A stretch of DNA of 64,000 bases from Bidens hawaiensis (taxonomy: Eukaryota; Streptophyta; Magnoliopsida; Asterales; Asteraceae). The notes beneath the pieces are model-generated. The model worked only from the letters and a program-made list of their open reading frames with translations, was not told the origin of the DNA and made no database searches. The stretch covers positions 82,744 through 146,743 of the forward strand of contig JAIQDT010007334.1 of assembly GCA_021521415.1 (NCBI GenBank), in the 5' to 3' direction. The position numbers were made by a program, and so were the translations under genes. This document shows positions 11,642-23,334 of this stretch, piece after piece. Positions within the stretch are counted from its first letter, which is position 1, and each line of letters opens with the position of its first letter.

Positions 11642-12761
11642 GACTCTCTCTCCACATGCAATGCACATGTCAATTCCCTCATCTTTTTAAAATGTCCATA
11701 ACTTTTTCATACAACATTACTTTTTTAAAAAAAATTCACCATAATAATAAGCGTTTTTTATCTTTAATATGAGTATCATATTGTTATATAAAAATAAAAA
11801 AAATTAATAGTTTTTTTAATTGTGTTTTTTTTTGTTGGTCATTGTGTCTTTTAGTTGAGTTTTCATACGAATTGTATTATAGATTTTTATCATTATATTT
11901 TTCAATTGATACTCATATTAAATACAAAAATTAAAACAAAGATTACGTCATTGTGTCGTTTTGTTCGTCATTAAGTTTTAGTCATTGTGTAATACGTTCA
12001 TTGTCTTTTATTCGGATTGACATATGGCAAATTCATTTAATTTCGAGAAAAATAGTATTGCGTTCATTGTATATTACGTTCAAGTCATTGTGTAATATGT
12101 TGTTTCCATTGTGTTTTACGTTTCAAGTCATTGTGTTATATATATTCACCATTGGGTCTTACGTTTTAGGTCATTGTGTTATACGTATTCACCATTGTGT
12201 CTTACGTTTTAGGTCATTGTGTTATATGAAAAAAGACACAATGATAAACGAAAAGACACAATGGTGTGCGAAAAGACACAATGACGAAAAAAGACACAAT
12301 GATAAGCGAAAAAACACAATGGTGTGCGAAAAGACACAATGACGAAAAAAGACACACTGATAAGAGAAAAAATACAATGGTGTGCGAAAAGACACAATGG
12401 TGTGCGAAAAGACACAATGACAGAAAAAAACAATAATAAGCGAAAAGACACAATGGTGTGCGAAGAACGACACAATGATAAGCGAAAAGACACAATGACG
12501 AAAAAAGACACAATTGTGTGCGAAAAGACACAATGATAAGCGAAAAGACACAATGGTGAGCGAAAACACATAATGGTGTGCGAAAAGACACAATGACGTA
12601 ATTTTTGTTTTAAATTTTATATAACAAAATCATACTCATATTAAAGATAAAAAAACGCTTGTTATTATGATGATTGTTTTTTAAATATCATACGAAAAAG
12701 TTATAGATGTTCTAAAATGATGGGGATATTAACATGTGTCTTGCATTTGAAGAGAGAAAAT
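11642..12761. mobile_element. Long-terminal-inverted-repeat DNA element (MULE/MITE-like) with tandem core
   Basis: The left arm (about 11642-11800) and the reverse complement of the right arm (about 12600-12761) align over more than 120 bp, sharing the order CTCTCT, ATGCAA..CACATGT, CTATAACTTTTTC, AAGCGTTTTTTATC and TTTAATATGAGTAT. The centre is made of CATTGTGT motifs on the left and a dense ACACAATG array on the right. It encodes no transposase. The long arms recall Mutator-like non-autonomous elements, but that assignment is not proven. Confidence 0.7.
12228..12600 (+). repeat. Tandem array of ~20-bp GACACAATG units
   Basis: About 18 units of GACACAATG followed by GTGTGCGAAAA, ATAAGCGAAAA or ACGAAAAAA alternate in an irregular order. 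The three unit types give long open frames on both strands with repeated residues (for example VSFRTPLCLF), which are artefacts of the repeat and not proteins. Confidence 0.85.
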
Positions 12762-12794
12762 GTATACAATTACCTTTATACCCTTTTCCTTTTG

Positions 12795-15151
12795 TGTGAC
12801 ATTCGTCAATTTCGGATCACTTTTGTTATGTAAACCCGACCCGTTTGTAACCCGAACATTTCAAATATATAAAATATTGGATCTTGTCATTTAAAATATA
12901 TAAAATATTGGTTTTTTTTATATTATGCATTGTTTGACCATTTAAACATACCCATTTTTATGCAAACCATAAAAGAATCTTTATACCCAACCCTTCACTC
13001 CTTCCCTATATATACACACCCATCTTCTTCATTTTACTCTTGCTACATCTCTAAAAACTCTCTCAAAACTCCATAGATTCAAGGTTGTTATTTCTTATGT
13101 ATTATTGAAGTTTTGACTTTTCAAGTCAAACTAACTATAGTCTTTCATTCTAACTTGTTCATCTAATATTACTAACTCTTGAATATGGTGGTACAACATA
13201 TATATAATACACACTCCTTGTTTCCTTTATTTGTTACTTCACCGACTTTGGTTGGTTAAGTTTCGAATGTCATAAGGCAAAGCTTCATGGAGGACTTCGT
13301 GTTCTTGATATATATTTACACACACCTAACTTATTATACATATCACTTATGACTAACTTCTAACCCTTTAGTTTGTTCATCTTATTTACAAGTTCCATGG
13401 TGTGGGTTTGTATAAGACTAACCTCGGTTTAACCGAAACTAGTCCAAACCGGAAACCGAACTTTTGTTTACTAGTTTTGTTAAAATAGTTGTTTAAACAT
13501 GTTTGTTGCTAGATTTGAGTTTCAAAAATCATTTTTACAAGTTCTTTGATATTAAGCATATGGAATCCATCTATGAACTCGTTGGGAGATGGAAACCGAA
13601 CTAAACCGAAACTTTGCTTAAAAGACTTGTAGTTAACTTTTTTTGTTGTAAAATTTAAGTTTTCTTCATTTATAAACCAATATACAAGTTCTATGATATT
13701 TGGGCATGTAGAAACCATCTATGAACTATTTGTGAGATGGAGACCGAACCAAACCGAACTATACCGACTTTTACTCGCTTAAGACACACAAGTGTGTTTT
13801 TAGCTATCAAGACTTGTATATTTCTTTAAAAAATAGTTTACAAACTGATTTTAATTATTTTCTTAAGTACTTGGAATAGTTGGATCCGACTTAATCTCAT
13901 AACATAGTTTGGACCGACAAAACCGAACACTCGCTTAACGTGCGTTGTTAGTTCTAAACAATAGATCTACATACTTGGTTAAGTGTTAGTATGTTTTAAT
14001 GAGTTATCTCATAACAATTAATATTTTGGAAAGTTGACTTTGGGTTTGACCATTTGTCAAGACCCGAACCGACAACCCGAACACTCCTTAAAAACCCGTT
14101 TTAGCATCTTTAGCCTAATGGAACTTGCATTTTAGCATTTTCCCCACCTTATTACTTAACATTGGTTAAGTAAATATTAAGGTTAGATACTTTAACCCGG
14201 TTTTGAGCACACTTACATTTTTTAAAAGGGTTATTATTATAAATTCCTAAATAGTTACATTTTAAACCTTGAACTTTAATTGATTAGTTTTTGCAACAAT
14301 TATTTTATTTAAAGATCTTCAAGACAACCTTTCTAAATCCAAGACTTTCTTTTATTTAGGCTTCATACGTTAAACTCGTCGTTCCTGCAAATCTCCAAAT
14401 AATCAATCTTTCAAGTTTATTACTTGAACGTGAGTAACTTCATACCCCGTTTTCTATCTTTTATTTTGGGGGTGACATTTCAACTTATCTAAACTAAATG
14501 TTTTATACTTGGGTCTTAAACCACAAACGTTGTTGTATACCTTACTTGAATAATTGCTCGATTTGGTGTTCTATGCTTATTTGACTATGTGTTTATCGCT
14601 TTTGGATGGTGGAACTATAAATCCTAGACCATTTGGCAACCCCTCATGGCAAGGTGTCGTTAACGTAATGCAATTAACGATAACTATAAAATCCTAAACT
14701 ATTTGACAACCCCTTATAGTTGGGTGTCGCTAACTTGTTAGCGATAACTATTTATCCAAGTTTATAGCTATTATTTATGGTTTTGTATACTAGTTTTGTG
14801 GCTTTTCATAGTATATATCTATTGTTCAAACTTATGAATTGCTCACCAACCTTTGTGTTGATAAACTTTATTTTATGAAATGTTACAGGTTTGCATCTAG
14901 GTTGATTATGGAGTTCGGTGAAGAAAACGTCACAAATACCGTTAGGATATTAGCAAAAATGAACAATATTTGATTTGCTATATTTTGTTATATTTTGTTG
15001 TATTTGAGTTATGAATATTTGGTTATGTGACATTTTCGATGTTGTGAAATGAAATGAGTTTATTAAATATTGTCGCTTTAAATAGTGTCATGCGCTTATG
15101 AGCAATCGTTGCACCCCGGCATGTTCCGCCGCCTTTGGTCGGGGTGTGACA
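12795..15151 (+). mobile_element. Solo LTR of a Ty3/gypsy chromovirus-type element
   Basis: 2,357 bp, begins TGTGACATTCG and ends GGTCGGGGTGTGACA, with a perfect TTTTG duplication at 12790-12794 and 15152-15156. A TATA box (CTATATATAC) is at about 13005 with a CT-rich start region after it. The terminal segment (CACCCCGGC..CCGCCTTTGGTCGGGGTG) closely resembles the end of the 54433 element's LTR, so the families are related. A possible leader intron runs from donor 14430 (AAC/GTGAGTAAC) to acceptor 14888 (TTACAG/GT). No internal region remains, as expected after LTR-LTR recombination. Confidence 0.88.
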
Positions 15152-15156
15152 TTTTG

Positions 15157-18100
15157 TTCCCCACTTGACACATGTCAATTATTTATGGCTTCTCACACTT
15201 CTTATTTTTGTTACCCTTGTAGAATAACTTGACCTTACATAAATCTTATAAAGGATGTATAAATGTTCATATGTTTTTACTCATTGTAGATAATCAAAAC
15301 GTATAATAAAGATTGGAGATTGGATTGAACTGAGAAAGGGTTAAATATAGCATGTAAAGGTAAATAAATACATATAGTGTTTTTTTTTTGCTTAAATGGA
15401 ATCACTCATCAAATAAACTATTTAGATCATATTCTTTTGAACTCGTATCACTACAGCTTTTAATTAGTACTTGTGATTTCTAACATAAGCGATGACTAGT
15501 TAATGTCGTATGTGGTATAAGTAACTAGTTAATTGGGGAAGTAGTTGATATAATTTTGTCAAAGTGTTGATATTGTTTGCTAACAAAAAAAAGGGCTTGT
15601 AAGGCCCAATGCTAAATAGGTGCAACGATTCTTGGTGAAATGTGTGTATTACATGTTCTTTGTAGTCATAGTGACCATGTTGTATAATAACGATACAATG
15701 ATTAGCATGAAAGGATGTTGAGTACTATGGATATTCAATAAACATGAGCGGGTGCAACCATTACATGATAGCCGAGTAATTTTAAGAACATTATACATAC
15801 CCCCAACAAATCCATCATCCAAATCAAAGTTCTTGAGCTATTAAATAAGTTTTGTTACACAAACATCAAATTTCAGATGTAGCATCCCTTAAGTGTGCGA
15901 TTTTGATTATGTAGCATCCCTTAAGTGTCAAATATCGTAGCGTTGTTTTTTAGCACAAATCAAGTGTGCGACTTAGATTATGTAGTTCATAAGAGTTCAC
16001 AGATGATTGCATGTAGGTTAATATTCTTGTAATTGTTCAATTTTGACACGTAAAGCATTTTTTTTCATTAATGAAAATGGCTTTCAAACCTTAAACCTAA
16101 TCACTATTTAAGTATGTTTAAATATATATTTAAATGATTATGTGCTTAGCTACACTTTGGAACAATGGTGAATTTTGACATATTTTAAGTAAACTTCAGA
16201 GTTTGAGAAATTTGTTTTCTGATTAGTCGATCACTATTTTGGAACTATTAAAATAACAATATAAATCCTTTTCGGGTAAAATATTAATAAATGAGCTAGT
16301 GTGACAATTTATTGTTGATACAGTTATAACTTAGGAGGCCAAATGTGTTACTTTACTAAACCAATAAAATCCGTAAATTTTAATTAAACTTAACTACAGT
16401 ATAATTTTTTTTTAAATTATTAACTTTTTCACTTGTCTCATTTACTCATTTTACATCTTATAAAAAAAAGGACGTCTCACATGATGATGAATTTAGAACA
16501 CACAATAGATAAAGAATAGAAGAAACAATATTTCATGTTTATTTTTTCCTTCATGAAATGGGATGTGTAGCACTTCTTTTTACACCATTACACATTGGGA
16601 TTTGTCAAAGGGTAATGTGAATTAAGCTTGGTCTATGCACATAGCCCACAAAAGCAATTCATATTGTAATAGTCTAATAGAGACCAAAAACATCGGGGTT
16701 TTCAATGTTGCAAAAACAAATGAACTATGCTATCAAGATTCAAGATTGTCAAGATGTGAGTTTGGTTTCACAAGACTTTTATGTGGTGTTTGAGATTAAA
16801 CTAAGAACTTTACTTTCTTGGTAAAAACAAGCAATAAACCATGGTTATAATAATCTTTAGTTACATATTACAACAAGGTATTGCTTTTTAAAACAAAACG
16901 TTAAGAGTATTATATTCATAACACAACACTGAGAAGAGTACAATCATATTTGACATTTGTTATAAAAGTAGTCGTGTTATGTTTTCTTTTTGTAGGGTAA
17001 ATGAAATTATGACACAATCTTAATAAGTTACAAATTCTAATTTATAACATAAAAGTTCATAAGATAAATTCATCTTCTCATTATATGTCTTTTTATGATG
17101 ATGCAACAACCGAAAACGTTAGCATTAATAGAAATCACTTTAGTAACCATGAATCGATTTTATGAACGTCGTTTTACAATCGTAAATTTGAAATATGTTG
17201 TTTTTTCTTTCATCTAATTTGTTGATCAACTAAATATGGGTCGATTTCATAAATGAGTTAACTCACCTCTTAGTATTACGCATTTTCTTACGCTTATTAT
17301 TATGTCAAAATTTTGATTTTATTTTGTTACGAGCTAACACCATTACATGCATTTTTTTTATTTTCATAATAACTCGCATATCATGGGTATAAATCATGTT
17401 TTGAGCTTGCATGTTCTAACTATTTGTCTTGTTATGTTGTCGTCAAAGAAAACACAACTCCTCAGAGATGTTTGAAGTTCTTGAGAAGCTCCCTATTGCT
17501 TGTCACGAGTATCTCGATCACAAAAATATTGGCCACAAAATCATGAGGACGAATTAGTCTCGACAAAGAACTACTTACCAGTTTTTTATCCAAAGAGCAC
17601 TTATGGTTCATGATGGTTCTCAGTTATTCGATCCAAGGAAAATTTGCTACTGTATCATCATGGTTTTGTATACAAACATCGTCTTAAGACATGTCTATTA
17701 TTACTAGGGAAACCATCTGTAAGAAAATACAAATCAATCTCCGCTCGAAACTATGTTCCTTTGCTTAACTTTACACTTATGTCAACTAACAAAACAAAAT
17801 ATCATTTTGAGATATGTTCATGTCTTCCTATGATATGTTCTTACATAAATAGGTTGATTGGGTCGCTTAAAGTCGTAACTATACACTAGCTTAAAACTAT
17901 ATAGTTTATACCGTGACTTGTTAAATTAGAATGGGTCCAAATGAGTAACACCACCACCAAGTCAACAACCAATGCATGTGGCCACCGACTACCAATTATC
18001 ATTCGATATGAGCTAGTTTTGATGTATAATTCTTTTATTAAAATGGCTCTTTTTAATATGAGCAAGTTTTGGTCTAACGTAAACCTAATTTATACTTTTC

Positions 18101-19894
18101 TAAAATAACATGTTTTTACCTAACTTGTTTTGGTCCGTATTTTTATAGCGTCATAGTTTACTTGGTAATGCATATATCCGTACTTTTTACATAATTTAGT
18201 GTTATTGTTTTTTAAGTCACAAACTCTAGTTTAGTTTATATTTACATGTACATGTAATTCTTGTCAGTAAATAAAAAATACCTAGTTGTTACCCGTGGAT
18301 GTAGGTCAGTTAGACCAAACCACGAAAAATCCCCGTGTTCATTTTATTGCTTTCACGTGCGTTTGTTTTCGTGTGTGTGCAAATCTTGACAAGGTGATGA
18401 CAATGAAGGTCTTTATACTCTTTTCCTTTGTGTGTAAATATGAAGTGAGGTTTTTAACATATTTTTTATAAATAACAATTAGGGGTTTTGAAGGTTAAAT
18501 TTAGACATTATTGGTGTTTTGATTTGATGATTAGTAATAGGAACTAGTTAAATGTTTTAATTTACGGACTTTTTAAGCTTGTATTTGTACTAAGTGCTCT
18601 TGAGTTTTATAAACTTATTTTTAAAATAAAGTTATGAAAATACTTTTTTTTTTACGGAAATGCCCTCAGAAGATGGTAAACTTTGTAACTTATATATACA
18701 AGTAGGTGTAGGTCATTGGCGTGGTAGTTTTGTATATAAAATAAAGAGTTGGATAGTGGGTGTTGAATGACACTCTGGAAGCTCAGATCTCGAATTGGGC
18801 AGTGGCACATACATATATATTTATACATACTACACCAACACTCGCTTTGACCATACTTTTTCTTTGTATTGAGATTGAGAATGAGAATATTTTCAAAACT
18901 GCCACGGTCCATGCTTGGAATAATCAAAACCTCACTACCAAATAAAACTCTAATTTATTCCAAGACAAATTTCAAGTGATAATGTTACTAATAATGTACA
19001 TGTTAAAGTTAAAATAACAAATTGAATCAAGATTCAAATGACTTTTGTAGTTCATTCACAAAGAGTCCAATCAAGAATAAGTCTGAATCTCCGCTTTCTT
19101 CGTCAATGTTATTACCATCACCATCGTTGATATTGTCATTGCCACTACCGCCCTACCAACATAATATTATTTTTGGCAAGCCAAATATGATTATTGTGTC
19201 AACTAAAAAGAAACACTACCAATAACAATTCTTTTGGTAAATTTTAGTTCCTTGGTAAGCTTTAAGTTCTTTAAAAAAGATTATGTAAACTAAAAGCCTA
19301 TAACAAGTTGGATTAGTAATCCATAATTATACGAAACAAATCTCTGTCTTTGCTACACATGTGATACGTAACATAGTATCGATCATATGAAAAAAAAGAA
19401 CAAATATCATTAAAATATATTTAAGGATAGATAACTTTATGCATAGATGTGGTGGTTAAAAGGGTTTGAAATTTGTGCACTAAAGTCTCTTTTGGTAGTT
19501 ATTTTAGATATTTTATAGATTGGATGTTAAAGAAGTTACGAGCATCCTAAGTAAATTTTCAACTTTTTCATCATTACCTCTTGTTGATTTACATTTGTGA
19601 GATTGGTAAAATAATGTGTTTTTGGCATATTATGTCCTTAAACGCATCATGAAAGAGAGATAGCTTGTTGCTATTTACTGAAAGAGTTTTTTTTTTGTTA
19701 TAGATAAGTGATTCCAAAGTTAAAATGAGAGAGTTATTTAACTTCGTTTTTAAAAGGTTATTAATTGGGTCTATAAATTCACAAATTTATTTGTATTTTT
19801 TGTATAATAAATAACTTCATGCTAAAAGAGTAATTTATGTTTATAGCAGTTAAATTACGTTATATCCGCATTCAATGGACTTTGAACTCTTAAC
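15157..19894. other. Gene-poor AT-rich stretch
   Basis: Both strands were scanned. Only short open frames occur (under 95 codons, AT-driven composition), with no motif, no coherent exon chain and no paired repeat ends. A small direct repeat (GTAGCATCCCTTAAGTGT at about 15880 and 15910) is the only local structure noted. Confidence 0.55.
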
Positions 19895-20191
19895 CTTAAG
19901 GGGGTGGGGGTGGTCCAATTTCCATCACTCACCACACCCAATGGTAGTGTGTCACCTCACCTCACCACATTTCATCACTAGTAATGGAATTTAGTGGGGG
20001 TGGTGGTAGTGTGATGAATATGTATATATGTATAGAAATAGGTTGAACTATCCGTCACGAAATCCCCATAACTCGTGATCACCATCACTTTGAAATCCCC
20101 ATCACCCGTGATGAAAGGGGTGGTGGCGGTGTTCCACCCTCCATCACTCGTGATGGGAGCCCCATAACAGACCACCCCCACCCCCCTTAAG
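19895..20191. mobile_element. ~297-bp MITE with G/C-run inverted ends
   Basis: The left end CTTAAGGGGGTGGGGGTGGTC (shown to its last 20 bases from 19896) pairs with GACCACCCCCACCCCCCTTAAG (20170-20191) as near-perfect inverted repeats. Internal CATCACTCGTGATGG-type palindromes add further foldback. The TTAA at each edge could be a TTA/TAA or TTAA target duplication; a PIF/Harbinger-like origin is possible but unproven. The open frame inside it is not a gene. Confidence 0.7.
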
Positions 20192-20746
20192 AAGAGAAAC
20201 ATCACACTAACACATAACCTCAATGACTTTGCCAATTGGACCAAAACTCCCACACTTATCTTAACAATATTTATAAGTTATATTTTTTTTACAATTTGAT
20301 TAAATAAGTTATAAAAAATCAGTATATTATATTTTTATAATTATAATTTGTGATCGGTTGTTACGGTATTCTAATATTTAGTTTGTTGCTGATAGACTAG
20401 TATGATAATGTTTCAAGCAATCTGGTGGTATCACCTAGTAGTCTAGTACTATACACATTTCAAACTTGTGCAGTGTTATTTGGGCGATGCTCCGTTTAAA
20501 ATATTATGTAGTGTTTTTTAGGCGATGCATATTTTGATTTCACTGGTTTACACTGTTCTAGTCAATCACTTTATAAATTAATTAAATAACAGTTGTATTT
20601 AAAAAAACAAAAATCATAACCAAAAGGTTAATATCATAAAAACAAAAGCAAGATATAGATTTTTTTTAAAATCCCTATTTTCACTATATTAAAGTCATAA
20701 AACTTGTTTAAAATGCACATGTAATTTTAAATTAAAATTATTTATT
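20192..20746. other. AT-rich intergenic stretch
   Basis: No gene or repeat end is seen. The last five bases before 20752 (AATCC, 20747-20751) are the target duplication of the next solo LTR. Confidence 0.5.
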
Positions 20747-20864
20747 AATCCTGTAACATTATGGAAATTTCGAGCCAAAAATGTCAACTTTTCAAAGTCA
20801 AGGGACTGAAAATGCCAATATCCAAACCTTAGGGTTTAAAATGAAAAATCTGATTCCTTGTCAT

Positions 20865-21006
20865 ATCGCGATACGTGACGGACAAAAGATTAGCCCATCG
20901 CGTACCGCGATGGGGCTTCTGACACAGCGTGACACGTGTGCCACGTGGCACACGGTGGCATCACCTGCTGCCACGTGGCGCAACGGCTGCCACGTGTTGC
21001 CACGTG
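20865..21006 (+). promoter_or_regulatory. CGCG palindromes and five-G-box cluster in solo LTR A
   Basis: A perfect palindrome with 8-bp arms and a TAC spacer, CCATCGCGTACCGCGATGG, is at 20895-20913, preceded by a TCGCGATACGTGA partner at about 20866-20878. Five CACGTG cores follow at 20933, 20942, 20972, 20991 and 21001, mostly inside GCCACGTGGC-like palindromes. CACGTG is the bHLH/bZIP G-box, and CGCG boxes are bound by plant CAMTA factors (family knowledge); regulation here is inferred. The nested element inserted about 20 bp downstream of this cluster. Confidence 0.7.
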
Positions 21007-21027
21007 GCAGACCTACCCTGTGACTCA

Positions 21028-23297
21028 TGTCACACCCGGCCCTGAGCGGCGGAAACAGCCGGGCGCGCACGAGTGGGGATTGATAATTAAGCACGGGCCA
21101 TTGCAAAACATTCAAAGATTTTTATTGCGCATGAGAAGTTTATTACAAACACATTACATTGTTCAAAGATTACAAAAAGAAACATCCAAGTATAAAACTG
21201 AAGATTTCCTCGCCATATCCCCTTGCGCGGCGGGTAACCGTGCGCATCGAGGGGATAAAACCAAAATCTTCCAAAAAGCTTGTTTTAGATGTTCAGCGTG
21301 TGGTGCTCTAAGTGTGACTCCATGCGCTACCTAGTTATCTCCTGAAAGACACGTAAAAACATTTGAATCAGTATAAACTGAGTGAGTTCACAAGTTTTAG
21401 TAACTTGATAAAAATCATTCTGAAACATTTCTGGCAACATCATTAACATCTGCTTGGTAAAATCGTATTAACACATAATTCTGACAATATTCTGATAAAA
21501 ATCGTTCCGCGGGTTACGCGTGAACAAATTCTGGATACGGTGCTCGTCTATGTAAGAGGCGCAGCCACTACGAGCTAAAATAACGTAAAACCGTCCCGCG
21601 AGTTACGCGCAGACGTTTCTGGAAAACTATGCTCGTCTATGCAAAGAGGCATTGCCCCTACGAGCTAAGGATACTGTCCCGCGGGTTACGCGAGAACAAT
21701 TCTGAGAAACTGTGCTCGTCCATGCAAAGAGGCATTGCCCCTACGAGCTAAGGATACCGTCCCGCGGGTTACGCGCAGACGTTGTGCCGGAAAACAAGGC
21801 GCTCGTCCATGCAAAGAGGCGCGACCCCTACGAGCGGGCTCAACCCCATAGTACTGCCCCATGCCAGGCACTCGTCCATGCAAAGAGGTGCGACCCCTAC
21901 GAGTGGGCGGATCAAACCAGCAGTCCCTACCCTTAGAGTTCCAATAGTAAAGTGATCACTTACTCGAGTTCTAGCGCACATACATTGAAAACCTTAGATA
22001 ACCGTTTGCATTGCTCATCATGAAACATAACTTAAACACATAATCGCTTTCATAGCTTGTAAGTATACCATGATAAAACATTATTTAAGTACGTGTCCCT
22101 CGCCCCGAAAGCAGTTTAAAACAGTGAAAACAGTGAAAATAGGGGCTGTGAGACTCACCTGTGGTTCTTGTTAAGGGATTAATCGAGATTCGGGTTTTCT
22201 TGGTGTTGGCCTCGGAATCGAAGGTCTAGAATACGATTAAATAACAAGTATATATATTAAGATCAAGAAATAGGAGAATATAAGGGTTGGATAGTAGGTC
22301 TCAAGGTTATATTCTTGGCTTACCTAGTAACAGGATCGGAGTTGGAAACAACGGATGCTTGGGAAAGGATTAGTGCAAGTTTGTAGTTCCTTGAAGTGTG
22401 TTTTGGGTGATAATTTAGGCTACAAATTTATAGGCAAACTCAAGGGAACACAATCCCTTGCTTTAGGGGATTGAAATCTTTTCATATTTAAATGTAATGA
22501 TGATAAAGTATAGAAGTTATTATTATTTACTTAAGAGTGGAGTGGTGGATAAAAGATTTTGATTTGATTTGGACAGAACATGCAGATCTGGGGTTGGTGA
22601 AAATAGGGTGGCTGACAGTTGACTTTTCATGTTACAGTGTGCTTTTTCAGGTACTTTTGTCAGTGTACAGTAAAAAGTGGAAAATCTCTGAAACACGCTA
22701 CTGTTTCCTTTCGGGCGGGAGTAATCTCCTTAACTGGAGAATAGACCAAGTGTTCTGCGCGTATAACTTGGTGCGCATAGCTTTCTGCGTATAGGACATG
22801 TCTTTGCTGCGGGTAGGTGCGTAACCTTCTCGCAGTTAGGGACATTTGAGTTTCATTTGTAGATTCTCCAGGTGGTCTTGGTATTTCAACATAGTGATCA
22901 GTCATGTTGAAGTCAATTCCATCTTGGAGCTTCGGACAAACTAGCTCTCAACGTTCCCGCCATGCGGGTAGGTTAGTTCCCTTCCGCACGCGCATAAACG
23001 ATGTAGGATGCACCCGCCTTAGCATCATGCGGGATGGTCAACCCATAGACAACATAATGTTTAAGTTACATAAAACATAAAGCCAAATCATTCACGCATG
23101 GCGCATATAACATATGCTCACGCTGGTTCTTAACATGGTGCGCTCGCGCAGGTTGCACATAACAACTGCACGCGCTGACTAACATGGCGCGCTCGCGCAG
23201 GGCGCACATAACAAATGCACGCGCTTAATATTTACAATCACCTAATTATTAGGTTGATTACTTAGCTTATGGGTTTGGGAAATTACCGGTTGTCACA
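21028..23297 (-). repeat. 3' LTR of the nested chromovirus
   Basis: The left-hand LTR copy in plus coordinates. It contains a TATA box on the minus strand (CCTATAAATT, about 22425-22434), a donor-like AG/GTGAGT at 22160-22153 and an acceptor TTTCAG at 21347-21342 downstream of it. Between these sites lies a tandem array (about 21505-21910) of five units of roughly 70-90 bp, each with a TGCTCGTC.ATGCAAAGAGG core and CCCGCG.GTTACGCG. Confidence 0.92.
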
Positions 23298-23334
23298 TTC
23301 TCCCCTCGTTAAACGAATTTCGTCCCGAAATTTA
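23298..23334 (-). promoter_or_regulatory. Polypurine tract and adjacent palindrome
   Basis: On the minus strand the stop codon TAA is part of a palindrome AATTTCG-GGA-CGAAATT (plus 23316-23332), followed by a purine tract GAGGGGAGAA (23307-23298) abutting the 3' LTR. The tract would prime plus-strand DNA synthesis. The same palindrome-plus-tract layout occurs in the other two chromoviruses. Confidence 0.75.

Noticed and set aside
12209..12593. Long open frames on both strands with repeated VSFRTPLCLF-type residues
   Set aside because: Products of a 20-bp tandem array whose unit lacks stops in several frames; no start context, no conservation, no domain.
17644..17889. 81-codon frame in the gene-poor stretch
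   Set aside because: AT-driven composition, no domain, no exon context or nearby promoter signal.
19978..20253. Minus-strand frame of 91 codons
   Set aside because: Overlaps most of a MITE with inverted ends and continues into non-coding flank; no motif.
21686..21981. Open frames on both strands with LVHAKRxDPYE-like repeats, duplicated at 28656-28951
   Set aside because: Translations of the LTR tandem array, present twice because the LTR is present twice.
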